59,227 nucleotides of DNA from Mesorhizobium sp. (GTDB taxonomy: Bacteria > Pseudomonadota > Alphaproteobacteria > Rhizobiales > Rhizobiaceae). The stretch spans positions 1-59,227 of the forward strand of contig SAQR01000044.1 in NCBI GenBank assembly GCA_004020365.1. The letters run 5' to 3'. The translations under genes were made by a program, and so were the position numbers. The notes beneath the pieces were generated by a model. It ran no database searches, had not been told where the DNA came from, and worked only from the letters and a program-made list of their open reading frames with translations. Below are positions 34,125-42,637 of this stretch, one piece after another. Within the stretch, counting starts at the first letter, position 1, and each line of letters begins with the position of its first letter.

Positions 34125-37100
34125 TTGACGTCGACCGTCGACCCAATCAGCCTTCCTCAAAGAGCAGCTTCGAGCGATACAGAGATTGATCGCGAGGCTC
34201 TGGCTAATCTTTTGGTCGAAATTGCCCGGAACGTCGATCCGGACTATCGGGCGCGTTTCGAGGGAGTTCCAACCGCTGATCCTCGCATGGAAACGCTGCG
34301 CCAGTTGCTGGTCGGCCGCGAAATTTCGGAGCTTTCACGAGTTACGCACCTGCTCGACGAACCTGAGCAGCTTGCGTCTGCAGTGGGGGGTGTTCTCCCC
34401 AGTGCAGCCGCACGTGCGCCTCATGCGCAACTCGGCGAGGCCCTTGCGCCGGCTGTCGAGAGGGCCGTGCAACGGTCCATCCAGAAGAGCCCGCGTACGC
34501 TAACGGATATATTATACCCGGTGTTCCTGCCGGCAATTCGCAAGTCGATCGGGGAAAAGATCGATCAGACCTTTCAGTCGCTGAATGAAACTTTAAGACA
34601 TATATTTACCTGGCATGGGCTTAAATGGAGATTTGAAGCTTGGAGAACGGGTGCAAGCTTCTCAGAAGTTGTTCTTAAGCATTCTCTTGTCTATCGTGTA
34701 GAGCATGTCTTTCTCATTAACCGCAATTCCGGGCTTTTGATAGCGCACGTAACTGCCGATAATGCAACGAGCGAAGATCCTCAACTCATTTCTTCGATGC
34801 TTAGTGCAATTCAAGATTTTGTGAAGGACTCATTTAACGAGAAAGAACAGAGCGGCCTGGACACTATCCGTTTCGGAGAGCTTCGTCTCTGGTCGGAAGT
34901 TGGACCGTTTGCGACCTTGGTCGCTGTGATCCGGGGAAATCCGCCAGAGGAATTACATGAAATCGTTCGCGATGTGTTGTTTCGCATCCATGATGAATAC
35001 TCACAGGCTTTAGAGCAGTTTGACGGCGACAGTTCGCAGTTGGCCGGCATAGAGACGCAGTTGCATTCCTGCGTTGAACTGAAGCAGGAGGACTCAAACC
35101 AGGGATTTCCGTGGCTGGTGGTGGCTGCAGTCCTGCTGGTTTTGATTCCGGCAGGCGGTTGGTTCTTTCTTTCCTGGCAATCTGGGCAACGCTGGCAGGC
35201 CTATGTGTCGCGGCTGAGTACCCAGCCTGGCATCATCGTTGCCGAACAAAAGCTGCGCGATGGCCAATTCTATATTGCCGGCCTGAGAGACCCGCTTGCC
35301 GCCGACCCGCAGGCGTTGCTGTCCGGAACGCAGGTCGATCCCGCCCGCGTTCATTCGCAGTGGCAATTCTATCAGAGCCTTGAGCCGCAGTTCGTGCTGA
35401 AGCGGCTAACCGCGTCGCTGACCCCGCCGAAATCGGTTCGGCTGTCGATCGTCGAGGATCGCATCGTTGCCGAGGGTGAGGCTCCCGACACCTGGATAGA
35501 TCGGGCGCGCGCAGCGGCCCGACAGCTTGAGGCAGGCGGACCGGTATTCGACATCTCCAAGGTTCGTGATGTGAGCCCCGAAGCACGCGCGGCGGAGCAC
35601 TGGCAGACTTATGTGTCGCGACTTGAGGCCCAACCGGGAATCATCGTCGCCCAACAAAGGGCGAGTGGCGGGCATTTCTATATCTCCGGCCTGAGAGACC
35701 CGCAGGCCGCCGACCCGCAGGCTCTGCTGTCCGGAACAGGGGTCGATCCCGCCCGCGTTCATTCGCAGTGGCAATTCTATCAGAGCCTTGAGCCGGAGTT
35801 CGTGCTGAAGCGGCTAACGGCGTCGCTGGCTCCGCCGAAATCGGTTCGGCTTTCGATCGTCGAGGATCGCATCGTTGCCGAGGGTGAGGCTCCCGACACG
35901 TGGATAGATCGGGCACGCGCAGCGGCTCGACAACTTTCGGCAGGTGGACCGGTATTCGATATCTCTGGGGTCCGTGATGTGAGCCCCGAAGCACGCGCGG
36001 CGGAGCGCTGGCAGGCCTATGTGTCGCGGCTGAGTACCCAGCCGGGCATCATCGTTGCCGAACAAAAGCTGCGCGATGGCCAATTCTATATTGCCGGCCT
36101 GAGAGACCCGCTTGCCGCCGACCCGCAGGCTTTGCTGACCGGAACGCAGATTGATCCTGCCCGCGTTCATTCGCAGTGGCAATTCTATCAGAGCCTTGAT
36201 CCGCAGTTCGTGCTGAAGCGGCTAATGGCGTCGCTGACCCCGCCGAAATCGGTTCGGCTGTCGATCGTCGAGGATCGCATCGTTGCCGAGGGTGAGGCTC
36301 CCGACACCTGGATAGATCGGGCACGCGCGGCGGCCCGACAGCTTGAGGCAGGCGGACCGGTATTCGACATCTCCAAGATTCGTGATGTGAGCCCCGAAGC
36401 ACGCGCGGCGGAGCACTGGCAGACTTATGTGTCGCGACTTGAGGCCCAACCGGGAATCATCGTCGCCCAACAAAGGGCGAGTGGCGGGCATTTCTATATT
36501 TCCGGCCTGAGAGACCCGCAGGCCGCCGACCCGCAGGCTCTGCTGTCCGGAACAGGGGTTGATCCTGCCCGCGTTCATTCGCAGTGGCAATTCTATCAGA
36601 GCCTTGATCCGAAGTTCGTGCTGAAGCGGCTGGTGGCGTCGCTTGCTCCGCCAAAATCGGTTCGGCTTACGATCATCCAGGATCGCATCGTTGCCATGGG
36701 TGAGGCTCCTGCCGCCTGGATAAACCGGGCGCGGGTCGCCTCCCAACAGCTGTCCGCGGACGGACTCTCTCTAGACATCTCCGAGTTGCGTGAGTTGACC
36801 CCTCAGGAACTCACGCATCTGAGGGACGCTATTCAAGCGGTCGGCATTTTCTTCGATTCTGGCAAGGCTGTACCGGGACCAGAGCAATTGCCGGTTCTCG
36901 ACAAATTGGCGAATCAGTTGAAGGAATTGGCCAAGGACGCCCGCGAGGCAGGCGTAACAGCACAGTTCATGTTGACCGGCCATTCGGACGCCACGGGCCG
37001 TGAGACGGCCAACGTGTCGATCAGCGCCGCCCGCGCGGAGACAGTTCGTGCGCTTCTCAAGAAGCGCGGCGTCGATCCGGAATTGCTCTTGGTTCGCGGC

Positions 37101-37190
37101 GCGGGCACCTTTGAGCCAGCGGAGACTGAAATTAGCCGAACCGGGAGCTCCGCCAATCGCCGAGTTTCGGTTACGGTAAGCTTCCACTAG
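34125..37190 (+). CDS. Membrane-anchored OmpA-domain protein with cytoplasmic domain and four long repeats
   Basis: TTG 34125 starts 1021 residues. Residues 1-327 are predicted cytoplasmic: a motif DREALANLLVEIARNV (22-37), a helical region, and a segment of about 125 residues (178-300) beginning SFSEVVLKHSLVYRVEHVFLI whose strand-helix pattern resembles roadblock/longin domains that contact small GTPases. One membrane helix follows (about 328-351, WLVVAAVLLVLIPAGGWFF). Residues 356-899 are four 136-residue repeats in the periplasm (PGIIVAEQKLRDGQFYIAGL-type). The C-terminus (900-1021) is an OmpA peptidoglycan-binding domain with TGHSDATGRETANVSISAAR-type and ANRRVSVTV motifs. The protein thus links peptidoglycan to the cytoplasm. 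The Ras-like GTPase gene starts 16 bases downstream. The roadblock/longin assignment is an inference from pattern. Confidence 0.85.
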   Translation: MTSTVDPISLPQRAASSDTEIDREALANLLVEIARNVDPDYRARFEGVPTADPRMETLRQLLVGREISELSRVTHLLDEPEQLASAVGGVLPSAAARAPHAQLGEALAPAVERAVQRSIQKSPRTLTDILYPVFLPAIRKSIGEKIDQTFQSLNETLRHIFTWHGLKWRFEAWRTGASFSEVVLKHSLVYRVEHVFLINRNSGLLIAHVTADNATSEDPQLISSMLSAIQDFVKDSFNEKEQSGLDTIRFGELRLWSEVGPFATLVAVIRGNPPEELHEIVRDVLFRIHDEYSQALEQFDGDSSQLAGIETQLHSCVELKQEDSNQGFPWLVVAAVLLVLIPAGGWFFLSWQSGQRWQAYVSRLSTQPGIIVAEQKLRDGQFYIAGLRDPLAADPQALLSGTQVDPARVHSQWQFYQSLEPQFVLKRLTASLTPPKSVRLSIVEDRIVAEGEAPDTWIDRARAAARQLEAGGPVFDISKVRDVSPEARAAEHWQTYVSRLEAQPGIIVAQQRASGGHFYISGLRDPQAADPQALLSGTGVDPARVHSQWQFYQSLEPEFVLKRLTASLAPPKSVRLSIVEDRIVAEGEAPDTWIDRARAAARQLSAGGPVFDISGVRDVSPEARAAERWQAYVSRLSTQPGIIVAEQKLRDGQFYIAGLRDPLAADPQALLTGTQIDPARVHSQWQFYQSLDPQFVLKRLMASLTPPKSVRLSIVEDRIVAEGEAPDTWIDRARAAARQLEAGGPVFDISKIRDVSPEARAAEHWQTYVSRLEAQPGIIVAQQRASGGHFYISGLRDPQAADPQALLSGTGVDPARVHSQWQFYQSLDPKFVLKRLVASLAPPKSVRLTIIQDRIVAMGEAPAAWINRARVASQQLSADGLSLDISELRELTPQELTHLRDAIQAVGIFFDSGKAVPGPEQLPVLDKLANQLKELAKDAREAGVTAQFMLTGHSDATGRETANVSISAARAETVRALLKKRGVDPELLLVRGAGTFEPAETEISRTGSSANRRVSVTVSFH
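35190..36821 (+). repeat. Four in-frame 408-base repeats, arranged A-B-A-B
   Basis: Repeat units begin at 35190, 35598, 36006 and 36414, exactly 408 bases (136 codons) apart. Units 1 and 3 share the variant REAL-like text AEQKLRDGQFYIAGL; units 2 and 4 share AQQRASGGHFYISGL. Long stretches are identical between 1 and 3, and between 2 and 4. The simplest history is an ancient duplication making A-B, then a recent tandem duplication of the 816-base pair. Unit 4 has diverged at its end where it meets the OmpA domain. Confidence 0.92.
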
Positions 37191-37206
37191 GGCGGAGCCC
37201 AGGAAA

Positions 37207-37698
37207 TTGCAAAAGAAGATCTGCATGTTGGGCGGGTTCGCTGTCGGAAAGACGAGTCTGGTTCGCAGGTTTGTGCAAAGCATCTTTTCAGAAACCTACT
37301 TGACCACGGTGGGAGTGAAAATCGACAAGAAGAGCGTTGTGCTGCCGGACAAAACCGTGGATCTGATTTTGTGGGATTTGGCCGGCGAAGACGATATCGG
37401 CTCGTTCCGCGTCAGCTATGTGCGGGGCGCGAGCGGGCTTGTGCTTGTCGTCGATGGAACCCGCGCCGCTACCTTGGCGGTGGCGCTCACGCTGCGCGAG
37501 CGGGCCGAGGCCGAATTCGGCGCCATGCCGTTCGTATTGCTGTTCAACAAATCCGACCTGGCCGATCGGTGGGCAATATCGGATAGTGAGATCAACGAAC
37601 TGAGGCAACTTGGATGGAAAATCTATCTAACAAGTGCCCTTTCGGGTGAATGTGTTGATGATGCGTTTCGTCAACTTGCTTCGATGGTTGCCAAATAG
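37207..37698 (+). CDS. Ras-like small GTPase
   Basis: TTG 37207, 16 bases after the OmpA-domain gene, gives 163 residues. All five G motifs are present: P-loop GGFAVGKTS (about 9-17), switch I threonine in YLTTVGVKI, switch II WDLAGEDDIGSF, guanine-specificity NKSD (about 117-120) and TSA near residue 140. The positions equal to Ras Gly12, Gly13 and Gln61 are Phe, Ala and Glu, so intrinsic hydrolysis should be slow and a partner may supply activity. It belongs to the bacterial Ras-superfamily group that includes MglA-like and Rup-type proteins, with no lipidation motif. The likely partner is the cytoplasmic domain of the upstream protein. Confidence 0.92.
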   Translation: MQKKICMLGGFAVGKTSLVRRFVQSIFSETYLTTVGVKIDKKSVVLPDKTVDLILWDLAGEDDIGSFRVSYVRGASGLVLVVDGTRAATLAVALTLRERAEAEFGAMPFVLLFNKSDLADRWAISDSEINELRQLGWKIYLTSALSGECVDDAFRQLASMVAK

Positions 37699-37701
37699 AC
37701 C

Positions 37702-38772
37702 ATGCATGGATTGCCAAAAGAAGTCAGAAGCTGGATTTACGATTTCTTCTCCAATGAGCACTCTGTCGCGTATCTGAAAATTGACGCCCAGCTTTGCATT
37801 GCTGAGAAGGGCGGCAGTGTTGACCATTACGGCCTATCATCACTTTGCGTTGGCAAGCCCGTAGCCGAGCAGCTTGCGTTCATGGAAGGTTTGCTGCCTT
37901 GCCCGGAGCTTCCATGTCATATGGCCATGGTCGAACTGCCCAGCGGGCGTGTCGCGGACCTTCATCTTTTTGCTGGCAATGCCTGCGTATGGCTGCTCTT
38001 TCTTGACGCCACTGCCGAACGCGACAATAGGCAGCGGCTTCAACAGAAGGCTTATGAAATGACACTCCTGCAAGAGAGGGAGCGTCAACTCAACGAAAAA
38101 CTACAGTTGACGAACGAGGCGTTGCGGCAGAGCCAGGAGGGATTGTCGCGTGAATACCAGCGCGCCGAAAGCCTGCTCCTCAACATTCTTCCGGCGTCGA
38201 TCGCGGAGCGGTTAAAAGCGGACGAGCAAATTGCAGACAACCATGCTGACGTGAGTGTGCTTTTTGCCGACATCGTCGGCTTTACGGAAAGAGCGCGGAA
38301 CGTCGGAGCCGAGACAACGCTGGCTATTTTAAATTACTTCTTCAAGGCGGCGGATCTGCTCTCGGAACGAGACGGCTGCGAAAAGATCAAGACAATCGGC
38401 GATTGTGTGATGGTGGTCGCTGGCCTGCCGGTCGCGCGATCCGATCATGCAGAAGCCCTCGCGCACTATGCACTTGAACTGCGGAAGGCGGTCAAGCGCG
38501 AACGCTTCGCAGGAGAGCCGATAAGACTCAGAATTGGAATTCACTCAGGACCGATCGTCGCGGGCGTCATAGGCAAAAGGCGGTTTGCCTATGACCTTTG
38601 GGGCGAGACCGTTAATCTCGCCGCACGTATTCAAACGTCAGCGGAGCCCGATGAAATCCGTATTTCGGATGCAACTCGCAAACTGCTTGGGCCAAATTTT
38701 GCTTGCGACCCGCTCGCGGAAACGGAATTGCGTGGTACAGGTCGTGTGCGAATGTGGCGGCTCCCAGCCTGA
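37702..38772 (+). CDS. Class III adenylate/guanylate cyclase with N-terminal PAS-like domain
   Basis: ATG 37702 lies three bases after the GTPase stop; the protein has 356 residues. Residues 1-120 look like a PAS domain (VAYLKIDAQLCIAEKGG and ACVWLLFLDATAERD). A coiled coil spans about 115-165 (rich in Gln, Glu and Leu). NILPASIAERLKADE leads into the cyclase domain at about 185-356. It is canonical: VLFADIVGFTERA and IKTIGDCVMVV (both metal aspartates and the base-contacting lysine), then RFAYDLWGETVNLAARIQ (aspartate, asparagine, arginine). An active cyclase that dimerises through the coiled coil is expected, probably making cAMP. It is the last gene of the operon and the likely output of GTPase or envelope signalling. 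Confidence 0.92.
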   Translation: MHGLPKEVRSWIYDFFSNEHSVAYLKIDAQLCIAEKGGSVDHYGLSSLCVGKPVAEQLAFMEGLLPCPELPCHMAMVELPSGRVADLHLFAGNACVWLLFLDATAERDNRQRLQQKAYEMTLLQERERQLNEKLQLTNEALRQSQEGLSREYQRAESLLLNILPASIAERLKADEQIADNHADVSVLFADIVGFTERARNVGAETTLAILNYFFKAADLLSERDGCEKIKTIGDCVMVVAGLPVARSDHAEALAHYALELRKAVKRERFAGEPIRLRIGIHSGPIVAGVIGKRRFAYDLWGETVNLAARIQTSAEPDEIRISDATRKLLGPNFACDPLAETELRGTGRVRMWRLPA

Positions 38773-39022
38773 TTTGTCGGTTCGCAGTGCCGACGCTGGA
38801 GCGCATTGCAGCTCAAGCTGGTCAAACATCATGGTTTTCGAATGTCCGCAGAGGTGCTCGAAGGAGGCGACCACCGAGCGACCGCCACCATGTGTTCAAC
38901 GCCAGCGAACGAGCCGACACGTGCACCGGAAGAATGAGCCGCACAGGGATTGGTGACATAGCTGACGTTGCTTTGGCAAGACGCAGAAATCTTGCTAAGA
39001 TCGGCTGTGGGAGGAGACGGGC

Positions 39023-39982
39023 ATGCAATCGATACCGATAGCCCATCCTGGCGTAGCCAAGACGACAGCCGACGCATCGCTTCCACTCGCCTATTCCACC
39101 GCGACGCTCTGCTGGCTCCTGTCCGCCGGCGTCTACATCGCAGCCAAGTGGGTTGCCCCCGAGATGCCGCCTTGGGCGCTCTGCTTCTGGCGGCTGGCGC
39201 TCGCCTGCGCGATCCTGCTGCCTATCGTCCATCATCATCACGGGGCGATGCTCGCGCTGCTCCAGTCCCGGGCGATCGAGGTGCTGGCCATCGGCGCAAT
39301 CGGGCTGACCCTGTGTCAGGGCATGATCTACACGGGCCTCAATTACACCGACGCGACCACCGCCGGCATCATCATGGCGCTGTCGCCGATCATGACCATG
39401 GTGCTTGCCCGCTTCGTGCTCGGCGAGCCCCTCGGCGTCTGGAAGGCGCTTGGCGCGCTGCTCGCTCTGGTCGGGATGGTGGTGATCGTGGCGCGCGGCG
39501 ACGTTGCCGCGCTGATGCGGCTCCAGTTCAATCCCGGCGAGTTGTGGATCGTCGGCAGCGCGTTTTGCTGGGGCCTCTACACCGTGCTGCTGCGTCGCGC
39601 CAAATTCGCTATCGAACTGCTGCCGACGGTGGTCCTGCTGTTGGGCGCCGGCGCGCTGATCGCACTGCCCCTCTATCTCTGGGAGCTGTTTTCCGGCGAG
39701 CGTTCGGCGCTGCATGCGAACGGCCTTCTGGCACTTGCCTATGTCGCTGGCCCGGGCGGCGCCCTTATGTATTACCTCTACAACCGCAGTGTCGCGACGC
39801 TTGGCGCCGGGCGCGCCAGCATGCTGCTCTATCTGCAGACTGTCTTCGTCGCCGTGCTCGCTTATCTATTCCTTGGGGAAAGTTTGCACGACTACGACCT
39901 CGCCGGCGCCGCCTTTATCGTCGCCGGCCTGCTGCTCGCCACCGCGATCAAGCCGAGGCAGCGCACGGTGCATGTCGCGTAA
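39023..39982 (+). CDS. DMT superfamily transporter (EamA family)
   Basis: ATG 39023 follows GGGAGGAG and gives 319 residues with about ten hydrophobic segments in two EamA halves. The first half has LCWLLSAGVYIAAKWVAP and GLTLCQGMIYTGLNYTDA; the second has LWIVGSAFCWGLYTVLLRR and LLYLQTVFVAVLAYLFLGE, the usual end of an EamA unit. These carriers export amino acids, metabolites or drugs across the inner membrane. A histidine run (HHHH at about residue 74) lies in a loop. The gene is monocistronic and converges with the ABC-2 permease gene. Confidence 0.9.
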   Translation: MQSIPIAHPGVAKTTADASLPLAYSTATLCWLLSAGVYIAAKWVAPEMPPWALCFWRLALACAILLPIVHHHHGAMLALLQSRAIEVLAIGAIGLTLCQGMIYTGLNYTDATTAGIIMALSPIMTMVLARFVLGEPLGVWKALGALLALVGMVVIVARGDVAALMRLQFNPGELWIVGSAFCWGLYTVLLRRAKFAIELLPTVVLLLGAGALIALPLYLWELFSGERSALHANGLLALAYVAGPGGALMYYLYNRSVATLGAGRASMLLYLQTVFVAVLAYLFLGESLHDYDLAGAAFIVAGLLLATAIKPRQRTVHVA

Positions 39983-40003
39983 GGATACCTCTCCCGCTGC
40001 TCG

Positions 40004-40810
40004 TCACCTTCTGAGATACAGCCACAGTGTCGTCGGCGCCAGGATCGCGGTCAGTGCCACCGGCGCGATCAGGGCGAGGCCGACCTGACTGAGTGTCGCC
40101 CCGCCAGCCATCAACCCGCGCAGCGCCGTCGTCATCAGCGATACCGGGTTGACCTCGACGAAGGCCCGCAGCCAGTCCGGCATGGTTCCGGGGTCGACCA
40201 TGATGTTGGAGGCGAAGACAAGCGGGAACAGGAAGGTAAAGCCGAGCGTCATCACTGTGGTTGGCGTGCGGATCAGCAGGCCGAGCACGATGAATACCCA
40301 GCCCATGCCGAACCCGATGGCGATCAGCATGGCGAAGGCGGCAAGCACGCCGAGGATGCCCGCTTCCGGCCGGTAGCCGAGGATCAGCCCGATGGCGAGG
40401 ATGATCGAGGCGGCAATCAAATGGCGCAGGATATCGCCCACCATCAGACCGGCGAACGGAGACAGCGACCAGATCGGCAGCGATCGGAAGCGGTCAAACA
40501 AGCCCTTGCCGAGGTCGGTCGACAATCCCATGCCCGAATAGACTGCGTTGAACACCACGGTCTGAACCAGGATGCCGGGCAGGAAGAACTGCAGGTATTC
40601 GCCAGGCGACCCGGCGAGCGCGCCGCCGAAGACGTAGGTGAACAGCAGCGTGAACATGATCGGAGTCATCACCAGGTCGAACAGCTGCTCCGGCACATGC
40701 TTGAATTTCAGCACCGCGCGCCATCCGAAGACCAGCGCATTGGAAAGCGCTGATGGGGTCCTCGGTCGGGCGACCCTTTGCAGCCGCTGCAGGGATGTCG
40801 TGTCGATCAT
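40004..40810 (-). CDS. ABC-2 type permease (DrrB-like)
   Basis: This 268-residue membrane protein has about six segments and the ABC-2 family features: a cytoplasmic N-terminus with KFKHVPEQLFDLVMTPIMFT-type entry helix, LFTYVFGGALAG, and LPFIWSLSP-like region RFRSLPIWSLSPFAGLMVGD that faces the ATPase. The end FLFPLVFASNIMVDPGTMP and FVEVNPVSLMTTALRG is typical of the daunorubicin-resistance DrrB group. Its start overlaps the stop of the ATPase gene (40807-40810), so they form one exporter. The substrate is a lipid, drug or glycan, undetermined. Confidence 0.92.
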   Translation of the reverse strand: MIDTTSLQRLQRVARPRTPSALSNALVFGWRAVLKFKHVPEQLFDLVMTPIMFTLLFTYVFGGALAGSPGEYLQFFLPGILVQTVVFNAVYSGMGLSTDLGKGLFDRFRSLPIWSLSPFAGLMVGDILRHLIAASIILAIGLILGYRPEAGILGVLAAFAMLIAIGFGMGWVFIVLGLLIRTPTTVMTLGFTFLFPLVFASNIMVDPGTMPDWLRAFVEVNPVSLMTTALRGLMAGGATLSQVGLALIAPVALTAILAPTTLWLYLRR

Positions 40811-41814
40811 GGCTTGGCGTCCTTCCGGCTTTCACCCAGGCTCGGCTGGCCCGTCAGCGCGAAAAAAACCTCCTCAAGGCTGGGTTGGCCCATGGAGAAA
40901 TCCGACAGTTCGATGCCGGCGGCGACCAGGTCGGCCAGCGCCTCGTTGGCGGCCTTCGCCGTGCCGGCAAGGACCGAGAGTTCGGCGCCCTCGGCACTGC
41001 GTTGGACAGGGTGCTCCAGCCGGCGTTCCAGAATGGTCGCCGCCTGGTCCAGCCGCGCAACATCGGCGAGCGCGACATGGAGAAACCCGGAGCCGGTGGC
41101 CGCCTTCAATTCGCGGCTGGTGCCCTCGGCAATCTTCCGGCCGTGGTCGATGACGGCGATGCGTGCCGCGAGTTGATCGGCCTCTTCGAGATATTGGGTG
41201 GTGAGCAGGATGGTGACGCCGGCCTCGGCGAGGCCGCGGATCATGCCCCAGACATCCTTGCGGGCGTTCGGATCGAGGCCTGTGGTCGGCTCATCGAGGA
41301 ACAGCACGCCCGGCGTGACGATCAGTGAGGCGGCTATGTCGAGCCGCCTTCGCATGCCACCCGAATAGTCCCTCACCTGCTTCGTCGCCGCTTCGGACAA
41401 GCCGAAAGCCGCGAGCAGGTCGTCCGCGCGGGCTTTCGCGGCGCGACCGCGAAAACCCCAGAGTCGGGCGAGCAGGACGAGGTTCTCCCGGCCCGTCAGG
41501 TCCTCGTCGAGCGAAGCGAACTGCCCGGTCATTGCGATTGCCGCACGGACCTCGTGCGGGGCCTGCACGAGATCGTGCCCCATCACGGTCGCGGAGCCGG
41601 CGTCGGGGCGCGACAGCGTCGCAAGCATCCGCATCAGCGTTGTCTTGCCGGCGCCGTTCGGACCCAGGATAGCGAAAATCATGCCGCGCGGCACATCGAG
41701 GTCGATACCATCGACGGCACGTAGCTTGCTGAAGGTTTTGACCAGGCCGCGGGCGGAAATGGCTGACTGGGCAAGGCCCGTGGCGGGCACAGCCATAGGA
41801 GAAGTATCGCTCAT
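40807..41814 (-). CDS. ABC transporter ATP-binding protein (DrrA-like)
   Basis: ATG 41814 gives 335 residues; the longer frame to 41916 adds no domain. The ATPase is complete: GPNGAGKTT (Walker A), MTGQFASLDEDLTGRENL (Q-loop region), SGGMRRRLDIAASL (signature), VLFLDEPTTGLD (Walker B) and TTQYLEEADQL in the H-loop position, where glutamine replaces histidine as in DrrA-type proteins. A C-terminal extension of about 90 residues matches this group. It pairs with the ABC-2 permease encoded immediately downstream, forming an exporter for a hydrophobic compound. Confidence 0.93.
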   Translation of the reverse strand: MSDTSPMAVPATGLAQSAISARGLVKTFSKLRAVDGIDLDVPRGMIFAILGPNGAGKTTLMRMLATLSRPDAGSATVMGHDLVQAPHEVRAAIAMTGQFASLDEDLTGRENLVLLARLWGFRGRAAKARADDLLAAFGLSEAATKQVRDYSGGMRRRLDIAASLIVTPGVLFLDEPTTGLDPNARKDVWGMIRGLAEAGVTILLTTQYLEEADQLAARIAVIDHGRKIAEGTSRELKAATGSGFLHVALADVARLDQAATILERRLEHPVQRSAEGAELSVLAGTAKAANEALADLVAAGIELSDFSMGQPSLEEVFFALTGQPSLGESRKDAKP

Positions 41815-41995
41815 GCAATCATCCGGCAGTCGCAAAATGAAGGCCAACTTCGGCGCAATGGCTGCGTCGTCAGTTCCTCTGCAGGCGCGCGAGCTTACCG
41901 TCTGGCTTATTTTCACGCCAGAGGCTCCGACACAACCTGGCCGCCGCGCTGTAGCGCCGGTCAGATCATATGTCGGCTATTCCCTTGGGGTTTTC

Positions 41996-42505
41996 TCACT
42001 CGATCACGGCGCAGGCCTGACGGTTTCCGGCATCACCGGCAGGCTGGCTTTTGTAGTCGTCCTGCCCGCCGTGGATCATCAATGCCTTGCCTCGTATCGC
42101 CGTTTCTCCGCCATCCAGCTTGACCATGCTGTTGAAAACCTGAGCACGCAAAACGCCGTCGGCGCCGACCCGCTGATTTGGCATATCGCCCGCGTGCGGG
42201 CCTTTGCCAGTGAGATATCCATGTTCGGCATTCGTCGGATTGAAGTGTCCACCGGCCGAGTCATGGCCGGTCTGATGATCGCACTTTCCGGTCTCATGAA
42301 CATGGAACGCAACCAATTCGCCCGCCGGCAGTCCCGTGACCTCCAACTCTATCAGCACGCCCTTCGCCGCCTCGGTCAGCGTGGCCGTTCCATTCTTCTC
42401 GCCAGCCATGTTGACGAATTCGGCCTTTGCGGTCGCGGCGTCCTGAGCCGCTGCAGGCATCGCGACCGCCAGCGCCAACCCTGTTGTTGCAACCAATTTT
42501 CTCAT
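41996..42505 (-). CDS. sodC: Cu/Zn superoxide dismutase
   Basis: ATG 42505 gives 169 residues with a signal peptide (MRKLVATTGLALAVAMPAAA, cut after AQDA). The active site is intact: HVHETGKC (copper ligands and the disulphide cysteine), GGHFNPTNAEHGYL (bridging and zinc histidines), GPHAGDMPN (zinc ligands) and MIHGGQDDY (copper histidine). The C-terminus has ACAVIE where most members have ACGVI. It converts superoxide to peroxide and oxygen in the periplasm. A GC-independent standalone gene, followed downstream by nothing on the same strand before the ABC-type ATPase start region. Confidence 0.95.
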   Translation of the reverse strand: MRKLVATTGLALAVAMPAAAQDAATAKAEFVNMAGEKNGTATLTEAAKGVLIELEVTGLPAGELVAFHVHETGKCDHQTGHDSAGGHFNPTNAEHGYLTGKGPHAGDMPNQRVGADGVLRAQVFNSMVKLDGGETAIRGKALMIHGGQDDYKSQPAGDAGNRQACAVIE

Positions 42506-42637
42506 CGACTCGGGCCTCCGGTTGTCCAAGGCTCCCAAACAACAACGCGGCCTCTTCGTTCCATTTGGCAATTGAGTTTTTGTCTCCGGCACGGCCGCCA
42601 GGGAAGCGACGCCGAAAACTTTTTCGATGTGCCTCAG

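Noticed and set aside
38822-39715. 297-codon frame on the minus strand
   Set aside because: It is antisense to the EamA transporter gene, is rich in Gln, His and Arg in a low-complexity way typical of shadow frames, and the transporter has clear membrane segments.
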